Origin: Hygrocybe punicea
Taxonomy: Eukaryota > Basidiomycota > Agaricomycetes > Agaricales > Hygrophoraceae
Assembly: GCA_963556145.1 (NCBI GenBank)
Contig: OY744470.1
Location: 5,704,001-5,768,000, forward strand
Reading direction: 5' to 3'
Length of the DNA: 64,000 nt
Position 1 is the stretch's first letter. The number at the start of each line of letters is the position of its first letter. The notes under the pieces are model-generated. The model was given only the letters and a program-made list of their open reading frames with translations, was not told the origin of the DNA and did not search any database. The position numbers were made by a program, and so were the translations under genes. Below, piece after piece: positions 40,420 through 52,192 of the stretch.

Positions 40420-41689
40420 GGTGGGCGTGTGATGGTGTAGAGGAAAAGTCGGATCAACAAAGAGATTTTTTTATTTTTTTTACTTTGCCATTGTTCGGCC
40501 ACTCACGTGATTGGCCACACTCGCGACCCGCATTTGGAGACCCCATATTCTCGACCACGGATGGTCTCTATTAGAAGACCCAAGGAGATGTAGAGGGTCC
40601 TCGACTAAGGCACGGCATGGGTATACCGCAGGTCAGAATTCCTGACACTGGACCCATACCCGTGTTACCCGTACCCGCGCTGATGACGGGTACACACCAT
40701 ACCCATTATCGGCAGGTACCCACCACAACCCACCCTAAGTACCTCGCGAACAACAGGGGCGCGTCAATTGACGCGCTCCATTTGGTTTCGCAAGGTTGGG
40801 TGGGGCTGGGGAGGTTCCATGGGTGTCCGCACGAGCTCACTACCTCGTGAACAATGGGGGCACGTCAATTGATGCGCTCCGTGTTTTCGCGAGGTTTTAT
40901 GGCGCTGGGGACGGCCCATGGGCGTCTGCCTCGTTTCTGTCGTCCGTTGCCCCCGTTCCCATTCCTGTGCTCGCGGTCCTCATCGTCATCATCCCCATTG
41001 CCGTCGTCGTCCCCATTGCCATCGTCCTTCTTGTCCCGGTCTCTGTTGTCCTCGTTGTCCCGTTCCCCCATTGTCGTCTTCCCGTTGTCGTAGTTGCCGT
41101 TCCCACTTTGTTGTTGTCCTCCCGTTCTCATCATTGTCGTTCTTGTCTTCGTTTACCCCATCGTCGTCATTCCCGTCGTCCTCGTTCTTGCTGTCATGGT
41201 CGGCCTGGGTTGTCCCTGTTCTCGGCTGCGTCCCATCTGCTTGTTGCTGTTGCCATGTTCATGTTCATTTGGTGCGAGGGTGCGAGAAAAAAACCTAAAA
41301 GTGTTTTAGTAGTTAGTAGAATAAATGAATAAATGAATAGGATGCTTACCTGGGGTGCCCTGGCACCCACACCTGTTGCCGTGTCATTGTTGAAAACGAC
41401 CGTGGTTGTCGTTGCCGGTTTCTTGTTGTTGTTGTTTGCGCTTGTCACAGTTGTAGATTAGCTAAAGTAAAGAAATTAATATTGAAAATAAAGTAATAGG
41501 AAAGAAAAAACCCACCATAGGAAAGAAAAAACCCACCTGGGGGGGCTTTGTTGACAGACCCGTGAAAACCCGTCACCCACGGATAACAGGTACGGTTTTG
41601 ACACGGTGTGCAAACCGAAATACCGTACCCAAACCCGAATTACCCGTTTTGGAATAACCGCGGGTCAACCTGTACCTGTGCTGTGCCCT
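40420..41689. other. low-complexity and repeat-derived sequence
   Basis: 40620-40720 is rich in TACCC/GGGTA words; 40735-40900 has two similar blocks (ctcgcgaacaacaggggcgcgtcaattgacgcgctcc and ctcgtgaacaatgggggcacgtcaattgatgcgctcc). 40950-41200 is a CCGTTGTCCTC-type pyrimidine-rich stretch giving chance frames on both strands. 41570-41690 again has ACCCGTT/GGGTA words. No gene is supported. Confidence 0.5.
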
Positions 41690-42464
41690 ATCCTCGACCC
41701 TCTGAGGCCGTAAACTCGATATCTCACGAATCCGCTCGAACCCGATGTCTCTAGCAATCCACGCTCGAACCCAACGCAACCCGATGCATACCGACTAGCA
41801 TGGCCGCTCACATACCTGGTCGGTCCACCTCCTAAACTCACGGAACTTCAAATATCAAAGATAGATCTCATTGGACTGGGATCCCGACATCGGACTTGCC
41901 TTATTCATGCCTAGCGTCTCCCTTATGGAGATATAGTAAAGTATATTACATCTTTTACGGGTTTTTATATCTTCCACCCATTTTCCCTGTTATGGTCGCC
42001 TCACAACCCTCTTCCTACTTCTCCATTTTTATTCTCCTTTGTTTTCTCTCATCGGCCAAGGACTCTCGTCCGAATCTAGGTACAGAAATTTGTAGTATAA
42101 AAATGGTGCCCAAGTGCCGTCTCTGAATAAGAAACCAGTTCCCCTGTTTCCTCTCTCTGAGAATTAGTCTGTCAGTAAAACCCATCGCACACATTACTTG
42201 TTGGTTTCCTCGACGCTCTCCCCATCATTCTACCGTCTTTATCTCCACATCTCTCGTCACCCGACACCCAACCCGCCATACCTGACATTGTCGGCTTCGT
42301 CGGCTTAGATCGGCTTCACTAGTTTTAGTAGTTTTACTCGGCGACTCTCTACTCTTTCCTTCTTATCATCTCACTGAAGCTTGTTAGACTATTCCTAGTC
42401 ACTTCTATGCTGACACCACAGGTTAGGATCTTTATTCCGCAGCCACCCCGACCTCGCCACTACA
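41690..42464 (+). repeat. LTR related to the solo LTR in gag
   Basis: Shares ordered blocks with the - strand of 26559-27465: ACCCTCTGAG, TCACGAATCCG, GAACCCGA, TTATTCATGC, GGAGATAT, ATCGGCC, CACTTCTATGCTGACACC and GGTTAGGAT. A TATA-like TAGTATAAAAATGG lies at about 42092. The 3' end is CACTACA at 42464; the 5' edge is uncertain (about 41686-41700). No internal element follows, since the next base starts the inverted repeat at 42465. Confidence 0.7.
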
Positions 42465-43990
42465 CTGTCTCAGACCATTGGGCCAGGGTTCCAAGGGGGC
42501 ATTGTTACTCATGCAATATGTTCCAGCCAATGAAATATCATTGATACACTTCCTGAGGATCTTGCAATGTGTTGTAGTACATATGGGTGGTAGGACTAGC
42601 TCCGGTAATAACATCGGCATTGGCATCGGCATTGGCATCGGCATTGGCATCAGCATTGGCATCAGCATTGGCATCGGCCTCAGCATTGGTATCAGCATCA
42701 ACATTGGCCTTGAAATAGCATTAATCTTGGAGGTACTGGAGTCAATATTTGCAATGGCAGTAGCTGCAGTAATAGCATGAGCATGGGCATGGGGATAGGT
42801 ATCAGCATTGCAATTGGCATTGGCATCGGTGTTCCCATTGGCATCGGTGTTGACATTGGCATCGGTGTTCCCATGGCATCGGTGTTGACATCGGCATCAG
42901 CATGGGCATGGGCTTTGGCATCCTCAATCAGTCTCATCAATGCCATGGTTAAGGGGTTATACATAGGTATTGGATGCCATATTGACATTAGAAACAGTGG
43001 CAGTAATGACATGAGAATGGGCATAGGCATAAACCTTGGCATTGGCATTGGCACCGGCCTTGGCATCAGTCTTAGCATTGGTGAAGCAGCATTTGCTAAT
43101 ACATTTACATCTGTATTGGCACAGGTTTGGTAGTGAACATTTGTCCATCCAACCAACCAACATGGACTCACCACGATGCTGATGCTGANNNNNNNNNNNN
43201 NNNNNNNNNNNNNNNNNNNNNNNNNNNNNNNNNNNNNNNNNNNNNNNNNNNNNNNNNNNNNNNNNNNNNNNNNNNNNNNNNNNNNNNNNNNNNNNNNNNN
43301 NNNNNNNNNNNNNNNNNNNNNNNNNNNNNNNNNNNNNNNNNNNNNNNNNNNNNNNNNNNNNNNNNNNNNNNNNNNNNNNNNNNNNNNNAAGGCCGGTGCC
43401 AATGCCAATGCCAAGGTTTATGCCTATGCCCATTCTCATGTCATTACTGCCACTGTTTCTAATGTCAATATGGCATCCAATACCTATGTATAACCCCTTA
43501 ACCATGGCATTGATGAGACTGATTGAGGATGCCAAAGCCCATGCCCATGCTGATGCCGATGTCAACACCGATGCCAATGGGAACACCGATGCCAATGTCA
43601 ACACCGATGCCAATGGGAACACCGATGCCAATGCCAATTGCAATGCTGATACCTATCCCCATGCCCATGCTCATGCTATTACTGCAGCTACTGCCATTGC
43701 AAATATTGACTCCAGTACCTCCAAGATTAATGCTATTTCAAGGCCAATGTTGATGCTGATACCAATGCTGAGGCCGATGCCAATGCTGATGCCAATGCTG
43801 ATGCCAATGCTGACACCGATGCCGATGCCAATGCCGATGTTATTACCGGAGCTAGTCCTACCACCCATATGTACTACAACACATTGCAAGATCCTCAGGA
43901 AGTGTATCAATGATATTTCATTGGCTGGAACATATTGCATGAGTAACAATGCCCCCTCGGAACCCTGGCCCAATGGTCTGAAACGGGTAA
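42465..43990. repeat. large inverted repeat (about 600-bp arms) around a gap
   Basis: The left arm (42466-about 43060) and right arm (43389-about 43988) are reverse complements with few differences, including unique stretches such as aggatcttgcaatgtgttgtag and simple repeats GGCATT/GGCATC. About 130 bp of non-inverted centre (43061-43188) precedes the gap. This could be a foldback-type transposon or an assembly artefact of an inverted duplication. The GGCATY/GATGCC runs give Met/Pro/Ala-rich chance frames. Confidence 0.85.
43189..43388. other. 200-N scaffold gap
   Basis: Placeholder gap inside the inverted repeat, consistent with an unassembled palindrome centre. Confidence 0.98.
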
Positions 43991-44500
43991 CAATGCCCCT
44001 GAAAAACCTTGGCCCAACAGTCTGAGATGGGTAACAATGCCTCCAAAATATCTTGGCCCAACGGTCTGAGACAGGTAACAATATCCCTGACACATCTCGG
44101 CCCAACAGTCTGGGACAGGTAACAATGCCCCCGAAATATCTCGGCCCAACAGTCTGAGATGGGTAACAATGCTCCCGAAGAACATCGGCCCAACAGTCTG
44201 AGACGGGTAACAATACCCCCAGAGAACCTCGGCCCAACTGTCTGAGATGGGTAACAATGCCCCCATAGAACATCGGCCCAACAGTCTGAGACAGGCAACA
44301 ATAGCCCCACTGAACATTGGCCCAACAGTCTAACATGGGTAACAATACCCCACTGAACATTGGCCCAACGGTCTGTAATGAGTAACAATGCCCCCGCAGA
44401 ACATTGGTGCAATGGTCTGACACAGGTAAAAATACCCCCATAGAACATCGGCCCAACGGTCTCACATGGGTAACAATATTCTGCCTCAAACCTCAGCCCA
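43945..44500 (+). repeat. 44-bp tandem repeat array, about 12 units
   Basis: The word gtaacaat recurs at 43987, 44031, 44075, 44119 and so on. Each unit reads roughly GTAACAATGCCCCCGAAnAnC then TCGGCCCAACAGTCTGAGA. The outer end of the inverted repeat (42466-42510) contains one inverted unit, so array and inverted repeat are related. Three - strand frames across it are artefacts. Confidence 0.92.
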
Positions 44501-44644
44501 CCCATCTAATACCATAACTATGACATTACTGAGTTGCCCTGTCAAGTACCTAAAAATATCCTTTTCTTGGCCCAGATTGGCTGGCCGGTCTTCAACGTAA
44601 CATTGTCAGCCTCGGTTCACCTGTCTGACATGGGGAAAGTCATG

Positions 44645-45337
44645 TCATGGGCTGGTTTGTCTTCCTCCAGTTGCATTGTAACATCCATCCAGAATGGGAA
44701 GCTTATTGCCCTGATCGTCGTTATAAGATATGGATTTGGCGTTGACCAATGGACTTTTACCCTTGATGGCACTGTCAACGACATTTTCGTACCCTAAAGA
44801 TGGAATGTAAAGACTCCAAGTATGCCGATAGAGGAAAATTGACACACTTTGTGCAAGCACCCCTACAAAGTCATTGAGCTCAGCCTCTTGTTCTAGTGAT
44901 AAGTGGATTCGAGTTGGTGCTGCCTCTGGCTGAATGTTAACGATTATGTGTGTTTTTTTGACTTGCATATCTGGGTGACATGCACTCATCTCAACAATCG
45001 ATTCGACTGTTTGGTCAAGCTGTGCATGCTTGGTGATGTCGCTAAACATACAGCCTGCTAATGGCGCTCTGAGATCTTCTGGAGCTGAAGTTCCCAAAAC
45101 GAGTACTTCATTTGGCTGTAAAGGCAGGTTAAGCAGGATGGCGCCATGAATAAAGGCCAGATGTCGATGCACCAGCCAAATGAGAACACGCTGCACTGGT
45201 AGTGGTGGCTGTTGCTTCCTCCCTATTTCCTCTGCCAGATCCACCATGTCCTTGTCATTATTAATCTTGATTTTGATATGTCCATTCTGGACCTCGCCGT
45301 GTTCAACAATGACTCCATACACGTTCTGACTTGGCAT
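44645..45337 (-). CDS. hypothetical protein, 230 residues
   Basis: A single open frame from MPSQNVYGVIVEHG to a stop near 44645. Apart from a helical middle (VQRVLIWLVHRHLAFIHGAIL) it has mixed polar content, including PEAAPTRIHLSLEQEAEL and WSLYIPSLGYENVVD. No signal peptide, no enzyme motif and no family that I can name. It is divergent from the large + strand gene, with a 17-bp hairpin in the shared upstream region. The last about 30 residues could belong to an intron rather than coding sequence. The lack of stops and balanced composition favour a real gene. Confidence 0.5.
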   Translation of the reverse strand: MPSQNVYGVIVEHGEVQNGHIKIKINNDKDMVDLAEEIGRKQQPPLPVQRVLIWLVHRHLAFIHGAILLNLPLQPNEVLVLGTSAPEDLRAPLAGCMFSDITKHAQLDQTVESIVEMSACHPDMQVKKTHIIVNIQPEAAPTRIHLSLEQEAELNDFVGVLAQSVSIFLYRHTWSLYIPSLGYENVVDSAIKGKSPLVNAKSISYNDDQGNKLPILDGCYNATGGRQTSP

Positions 45338-45383
45338 GGTCTACTCACATGATTTCCCATCCTGCTCTTTTGGAAAATTTGGT

Positions 45384-45423
45384 CATATGAAGGGTTTTCC
45401 TCATCGGGAAAACCCTTCATATG
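45384..45423. repeat. 17-bp perfect inverted repeat between divergent genes
   Basis: catatgaagggttttcc (45384-45400), loop tcatcg, exact reverse complement 45407-45423. It lies 47 bp upstream of the - strand start and about 125 bp upstream of the + strand start (45550). Confidence 0.85.
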
Positions 45424-45549
45424 GCGAAGTTGCCCGGTTACGTTTGACTCTTTTATACCATCAATCAAAGTCAATCAACCGAAATCTTCTTCTTCATTCT
45501 CTGTCTTAACCATAGGTGTACAGAGCTTTGTCTAAATTCTTTCTGCAAG

Positions 45550-48500
45550 ATGGATGTCGATGAAGCCCTTCCGGAGAGTGAAGCCGCTTCTTACAACACT
45601 TCTCAAGTTGCCGTATCACAAATGAACTGGTTATGGACTCAAGCTCGTTAATTCTCATCGCGATAATCCTGCCTTGCTGTCCCTAATTCGGGAGCTCCTT
45701 TCCACCACGTTACTCCCTGACACAGTACCTTTTCTAGGAAATGAGAAAGACAGTGGATACATCACGCTACTATTCCCACAAAGCACAGTGTCCAAACACT
45801 TTTTTCAGCGTGAACTCAGGTTAGCCATGGCGTCTGCTCTCGGCCAGTCTGGGGTACCATTTCTTCTCGACGCTATCATTCACCCATCCACGGCCGGGAA
45901 GTCTCTTGCCATAACGGCCTGTGTTTCCTCTTCATCCAGTGCAACCAACAAGCAGCTAGTCGAGACTTATCAAAAGAGCATTCCTGCCACACAGGAGAGC
46001 CTACAGGCTGCGATGGTAGCTGCCAGTCAAGTCAAAGCCTTGAAAATCTTGCACCTCTGGGAGGAACCTCCTCCCCCGAAAATAATTGATCCTCATTGCA
46101 TCATACTGGAGAGAGACTTGGAGAATGCTTTACCACGGGACAGAGATGAAGTTTGGACCCGTGCTGGGTATGTATACCATCAATTATGCTTCTCGCAGCG
46201 ATGGTTCATCTCATCCATTGAGCATAGGCTATCGATTTTCAGACTTCATCATCTCTACAACCCCTTGTTTATCCCTTTGAGCTGCTTGAGCGATACCCTC
46301 CACCGCACCTCTCCTATCGATTCAATGACTCTCAAGTTGTCTCATCGATTCCTTCCAGCCTTGACAAACGTATTCACAGCTTCTTATTATACAATCTCGT
46401 GCGCATGCTGCAACTCATCAGGAGGACTTGTTATATTCCTGATCCAGAAAACAAGAAGCATGATCAGCTCAAACTACCTTCTAGTTTCATGCACCACAAG
46501 TCAAGCTCTCGATTCTGGCACATGCTGTCTATCCAAGAGCAAACGGATCACCTGCTGCCGTTCATTGTCGAGCTCATGCAAATGCAGAACCAAGTATTGC
46601 TGAAGAATGGTCAGCTCCGCTCCGCCGATTTTCTGCAGCATGCAAGATGGCAGATTGTCATTGCTGTGGTGGAAAGTGCGCTCACATGTCTTGAGAGTGG
46701 ACGGATGGTCAAAGCCATGTCGGTTTCAGAAATAGATGGCATCATCGATTTTGTAGTTCATGTGATCGACATGTTGTCATCTCGACTCCACGCGATAGCC
46801 CATCATGAGGGAGCATATCTGTGTCAGATGCTAGTCGAGGAAGCCCTTCAAAGAGTTATTGTCTGTTCTGTTCAACATGTCTTAGTGGCTTGGAGGGTAT
46901 CTGCTTCTTCTTCTGATGCATTCGTGAAAAGCTTCATGCGACGTTTCGTCCTGCCGGTACTTAGAGGATCGCTGAAGCAATACCCTCCCCTTGTTGAGGT
47001 CCTGTTCCACAACATGAAAGGTATATTTGATATCGCTCAGGTGTCAAAATCAGAATCAGTATCTACTGCTTGCCAGTTCCTCCAAGCACTCAAGAGGAGG
47101 AAATTGTCAGTGTTTGACATTTCCAACAACGGAGTCGTGCAACCTTATTGCAGCATCAGAGAAACGGACAATGACGCTGTCTTCCAAGTCCTACTTCGGC
47201 TTGAACATCCCAGGGACAACCCATCCTTCTATGTCAAATCTGTCATTAATGAGCTGCTTGAACGGCAGCGAGAGGTTCTTTGGTCATACTTCAACGATCC
47301 TGAATACGTCTGCGCACAGCTCCTCAATGACGTATCATTTAGCAATCTGCCTTTATTTGTTCAAATTCTAACAGAATTGCGGGCCTCTCCCTGTGCTCAT
47401 CTTCTGATCGTGAAAGCTGTCCTGGATCATCCCAAGATGGACGATTCTATTCTTACCGAATTCTACCCCCTCTTGGATATCTCCGACCGATCTTTGAGGG
47501 AAATATTACAAAAGAACACTTACAAGCGCTTGTTCACAGATAAATATTGGGCATACAGACATCTTATGATGGCTACCTGGTCACATGAACCCAGGGAGTA
47601 CATAACCACTATGAGATTCCTCATTCCCAGGATCAGGAACAAAATTGTGCTCAACGCACAGCTGATCACCAAAATATTGGAGAAGAACGGGGTTGGTGAT
47701 CTCCTTCCTGTGTGGGATCACGCCACCAATGATGAGGCAAAGGAGTTGGTGCAATTGTATCTTACTTGGGAGAAGCAGAACAATGAGGCTGTATTGCGGG
47801 TGAGGATCATTTGTTCTGGTTCGGTGTAACTGTGAATTTAGTGTTGCCACAGCTAAGCTAGCCTAGCTGTGGCTAAATTAGCTGCAGCTAAAGCTAAGCT
47901 AATTCATGAAAAATGTCTTAGCCTTAACCACTAGCCAAGTACTAGCTGCAGCTATGGCTAAGCCAAAGTCAGCTAAGCTAATGACTATTAGTCAGGTATG
48001 ATATCCTTTTTAGGTATTTCTAGGCTGTTCTGAGATGATATTATTTTTATCTTCCCTTAGCTTCAGCTACAGCTAAGCTAACTTTCTGAAATACTTTAGC
48101 CTTAGCCATTAGCTGGAGATTAGCCATTAGCTTAGCTGGCATCAGCTAAGCTAAAATCAGCTAAGCTAATGGCTAGTAGCCAGCTATTAGCCTTAGCTGT
48201 GGCAACACTATGTGAATTGATGTTTTGGGATGCAGGTTAGCTCCATATCTGAATATATTCTTAGTTTGGCCAATCACACTATGCCAGCTCTCCTGGTCAT
48301 CCTTTGTTCCACTTTGGCATGGACCTGTTGTGGGCCCAGGAAGTATTCGTGAGGGGCCCTTTGAAGGCACATGAAACATACAGCATCCACATATCTATGA
48401 CTGAACCTAAACTCACCGAAGACAAAGAACTCAAATGAAGGCAGTTTATTCTTGATTCCAAAGACTCTCTTGGCGAGATGGGTTGTTGGAGGATTTCAGA

Positions 48501-51500
48501 CGAACGGAAATTTGTGGATACTCTACTCAAACAGTACCACAAAGTCCACCAGACAACACCCTTCGAGTGTTCTGCAGCATATCCTGGATTTGTTTCAAAT
48601 ATGCACAAACTCCTTGGTGTTTGCCGGACGATTGTTCCCATGCTACATGAATACACCGATGGCCAACTTGATGTTATTCGCAGCATTGCAGGCTCAGCAA
48701 GAAGGATGGCTGATTGGAAACCGGAGACACAGCCAATGGCTATAAACTACATCTTGCAACTTCGTATGCTATATCACGGTGAGAAGGTGACTTCGGAGAG
48801 TCTACCATGGTGGTCTGAATTTCATCAACTGCGTCTCTTTTCGACCGACGTGTCTGTAGAAGTGACCCTTCTGCATGGGGAGACTTTTGATAGTAAGGAA
48901 AAGCAAAATCCTCAACAACTCGATAAACTAGTTGAACAGCTGCTCGGCATCAATGATTCTGCTGTTCATCTTGGATTTGTACGCCTTCATCTGATGGAAA
49001 ATTGGCAAGACCTTCTGAAGGATATACATATCACTGGCACTCTAGTCGGCCTCTTCAATCCACTACCTAGTGATGCCGTTGCTCAGCCTCCGCCTTGGGA
49101 ATTTACCTTTCCTCGACGCTTCTATCCTCACCAGTGCGGACTTTTTGCTGTAAAGTTATTAGAGACAATACATTCTGGGGAAGTACCTCTTCATTCACAA
49201 GTCAAGGCCGCTGAAGACTTGACAAAGCTTCCTACTACCACCATCATTGAATTCGCAGAACTTCTCAAGGAGGACCTGAATCAGCATGTAATCGAAGCAG
49301 TCCTGATGTTCTTGCCCCACTTGGATGATCCTGCCTCTGGAATTCAATTTCTGCTTGCCCCAAGCTATCTGGATGGTGAACTCACAAGGACTGTTGTATT
49401 TAGCATCCGTAAATGTCTACAACACATTCCTGCAGGTAGTTTGCCGAACATTCTTATTCCTGTATTCCCTCCAGAGAATTCAAAGAGGTTCCTGAAGATC
49501 ACAGTGATGAAGGAGCTCGTCCGCTTGGTTTGTCAGCATGCCTCTTCTGAAGATCTTCATATCTTTCTCATGCAACTATGGAGGCACAAGCTGCACCAAG
49601 ATGGTGAGTGAAGTTGATACATTATTGATTTCACTACTAACTAGGTTTCTTCAGTGCACATTGCCTTCCTGCAGTCGGTGATCTCCTTCCTTGGCTTGAA
49701 ACAAGAGAGTCTGGCTCGTGCCATACTCCGGGACGCTGTCTCCAACCCTTCATTAGTGTTGAATGATGCTCTTTTTGCTCTCCTAGCCATTAAACTTTGT
49801 AAATCTCCAAAAGACGAATCTGGTGTTCACATAGTACATCTCAGTAACCCTGAGAGCCTGACCAACATGGCTGAAAATACAATTCCAGAACAATGCCACA
49901 ATATGCATACAGAGGATGTTCTCTATCCTCTCTCCCAACTGTGGTCAGTTATCTCTGTATCATCCCTCAATGTCATCGAAAAAGAAACAAAGCTTGCTCG
50001 TGAAAGACTGCATTTATTGCGACAATCCGCATACAACACCATTTTCTCTCATTTCCTTACTCCTCGGAATGCTCACGCCTTCGCTCAAAGAGGACTTGAT
50101 GCTGCTAAGAGTGTGGCACTATCTGATGGGCAAGATATTGACCTTTTTCCATACTTCGTATATGGAATCAGTAAATGTGTTGCTTTGGATCCACAATGTT
50201 GGGACGTCATCTGTCAACTCATAGACTTCCTTGCTGGCAGTACCGAAAGAGAACCCACAAGAGCTAGTTTGAAGGTGGTCCAGTGACTGCAAGCCATGTG
50301 TCTCGGCACCAACATGACTTTCCAAAGTCCCGAATCCATCTGGAACCAGCTAACTGTGGATTGAATGTCGCTGCTCGAGCCGCTCACCAGACATGGGTGT
50401 GACCACTTCACCGTAACCTTCTGGGAGCGTCGATTCCATCTATTCTCTTGCGCATGACAATGTGTTTTATCCCAGAACCCTCATGGAAATCTTCTGTCAG
50501 AATTAAATGAGACCCGGAGCCTCTTACTCGAGCTGATTCATCTTTCTGGGGAGCTTCAATATACCCTTACAGAGCTAAAATGCAACATTGCCAAGCTCCT
50601 CAACACCACCTCTGCCCCCATTGTGGATGCAATTGTTGAAATCCTGTTGTCGGGCAGCCACGGACTTGACTTCATCTGGATCAATGAACTGCGACTTGAA
50701 GTATTAACTCAGCGCATACGAAAAACTGTTGACTACGCTCGGTCCCTCGCTGCATTCCAGACTCTAGTATCGAATTACCACAGTTCATTTTATGCCCAGC
50801 ATTGGGAGGAAATAAACAAGTTGATTGTGTCTATCTTGAAGCCAGACTCTGTATGCAAATTGGTGCCAAAAGAATTGGTATCTATGCTACTGGATCCAAT
50901 ATTTGACAGGGCAGAGTCCTCCGGATTAGACTCTCACATCCTTCACAGTCTGTTGGATGCTCTACCTGATGTTATCCTATGCCATCGCCCACAGTGGGCA
51001 ATTGAACAAATATCTGTCATGCTGTTCTCCGTATGCCCTTGGGAAACAAACACCAGCGCTTCTTGCTCAGCTTTACTCCTTGTCGAATTCATCAACACCA
51101 CTTCAATTCAGGGAAACTCTATGGTAGCACTTAAGACTTCAGATGTCAGCTCCGTGACTGTGTTACTCATAGAAGCAATTTACTCGGGCAACCTGAGGAA
51201 CTTTGACTTGGGAAGAGTGATCAGCAGCAGTGCGCAGAAACTGGAACCAGTGTTGTTATATCCTTTCTTTGTGACAAATCAAGATGACGGGAGTGGAGGC
51301 GACATCGAGGATCAACGGTCTAAGGCTACCGTACCACAATTGCTTGATCGTTACCAAGAATGGAAATTGACACATGCTCTGCAGTACCTTTCTGGCATCC
51401 ACCAACCTCAAATTCCCCCTTCAATGCTGGCAATCCTTCATCAGGTTCTCGGATGTTTTCCCCAGCTTGTGTTGGTTCACCCTTCACTGTTCCTATCTTA

Positions 51501-51864
51501 TGCTGCATGAACCTTCTGTCAGCCCGATCTTGATACACAGGAGAGAATCAGGAATGTGTTTTCCAATCTCATGAGCGCGCTCGCTGCTAATTGCCGAGGG
51601 GAATCTGGTACGCGGTGGGGTTGGGTACCCCCTCTTTCGCTTGCACTTGAATTTGCTCAAATTCTGTTCGCTGAGACCGCTAATGAGATTTTGGAGGCTT
51701 CTCTGGATGATTACGTTGGTGTGGTGTCCATCACATGCAAACTTGCTGCACTGGAATTGCTGGTGTGGTGGAGAATCAGGTTCACCGACGTTGATACTCG
51801 TCAGAGCCAATTAATGAAAGCCATGGAGCAGGGAGATGGGAGAGAGGACCTTATGAGACGGTGA
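45550..51864 (+). CDS. very large multi-exon helical protein gene, integrity uncertain
   Basis: A chain of long + frames (45674-46170, 46280-47790, 48478-49608, 49650-50280, 50590-51505, 51556-51864) makes up about 1,700-1,800 residues of Leu-rich amphipathic helices, like HEAT/ARM-type repeats. I recognise no family. MDVDEALPESEA at 45550 is a plausible start. Some joins are clear introns: 49608-49655 (GTGAGT, CTAAC branch, TTCAG) and the one at 47800-48235, which holds a MITE. Others do not join cleanly: near 45640, 46180-46300, 48330-48470 and especially 50285-50480, where all frames have stops. Either several small introns are hard to see or the gene is decaying. No signal peptide or membrane segment is seen. 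A scaffold role would be inference from the helical repeats only. Confidence 0.55.
47839..48210. mobile_element. hAT-type MITE in an intron
   Basis: 372 bp with inverted ends TAGTGTTGCC..GGCAACACTA (the similarity runs on through ACAGCTAAG) and an exact 8-bp target duplication TGTGAATT (47831-47838 and 48211-48218). Eight-base duplications and TAGNG ends are typical of hAT transposons. The inside is full of AGCTAAGCT words in both orientations and codes for nothing. Removing it with one duplication leaves a normal-length intron of about 60 bp (GTGAGG..ATGCAG) in the large gene. Confidence 0.9.
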
Positions 51865-52192
51865 TACACTGAGAGAGAATCTAAGTGTGTTGTGCGAGGA
51901 CTGATCCAAGGGAGGTCTCGAGCTCAGCAGAGATGGGGGAAAAAGGGGAATCTAATATTTTTGTTTGTACTTGTTGTGCTACAATAAGTACATAACAAAA
52001 ACTAACTAATAAAAATAGGTAAAATAGGTGATTCAGACCTCAGACACGCAGCATGCGTATCATCCTCCCGGTCACTGAAAATCTGACTGTCCCAGTCAGG
52101 ACAAGGGGGGGGGGAGTGAATGAAAACAAAAAAAAGAGAAATCAAACCAAAAGATCAACAAGAAAATCAGAAGAAAATCAGAAGGAAGAACT
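51865..52192. other. intergenic between convergent genes
   Basis: AT- and A-rich (aaaaactaactaataaaaataggt; 52100-52180 lysine-codon-like A-rich text). No gene. Confidence 0.5.

Noticed and set aside
40905..41300. Frames of 126-178 residues rich in Val/Pro/Leu/Ser
   Set aside because: Derived from a pyrimidine-rich CCGTTGTCC-type low-complexity stretch.
42432..44025. Met/Pro- and Ala/Asn/Asp-rich frames in the GGCATY/GATGCC runs
   Set aside because: They are simple-repeat translations within the inverted repeat and pass through Ns.
43945..44500. CRISPR-like regular spacing
   Set aside because: Units are contiguous and similar throughout, without unique spacers, and the genome is eukaryotic.
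43671..44505. Three - strand frames of 136-272 residues
   Set aside because: Translations of the 44-bp tandem array.
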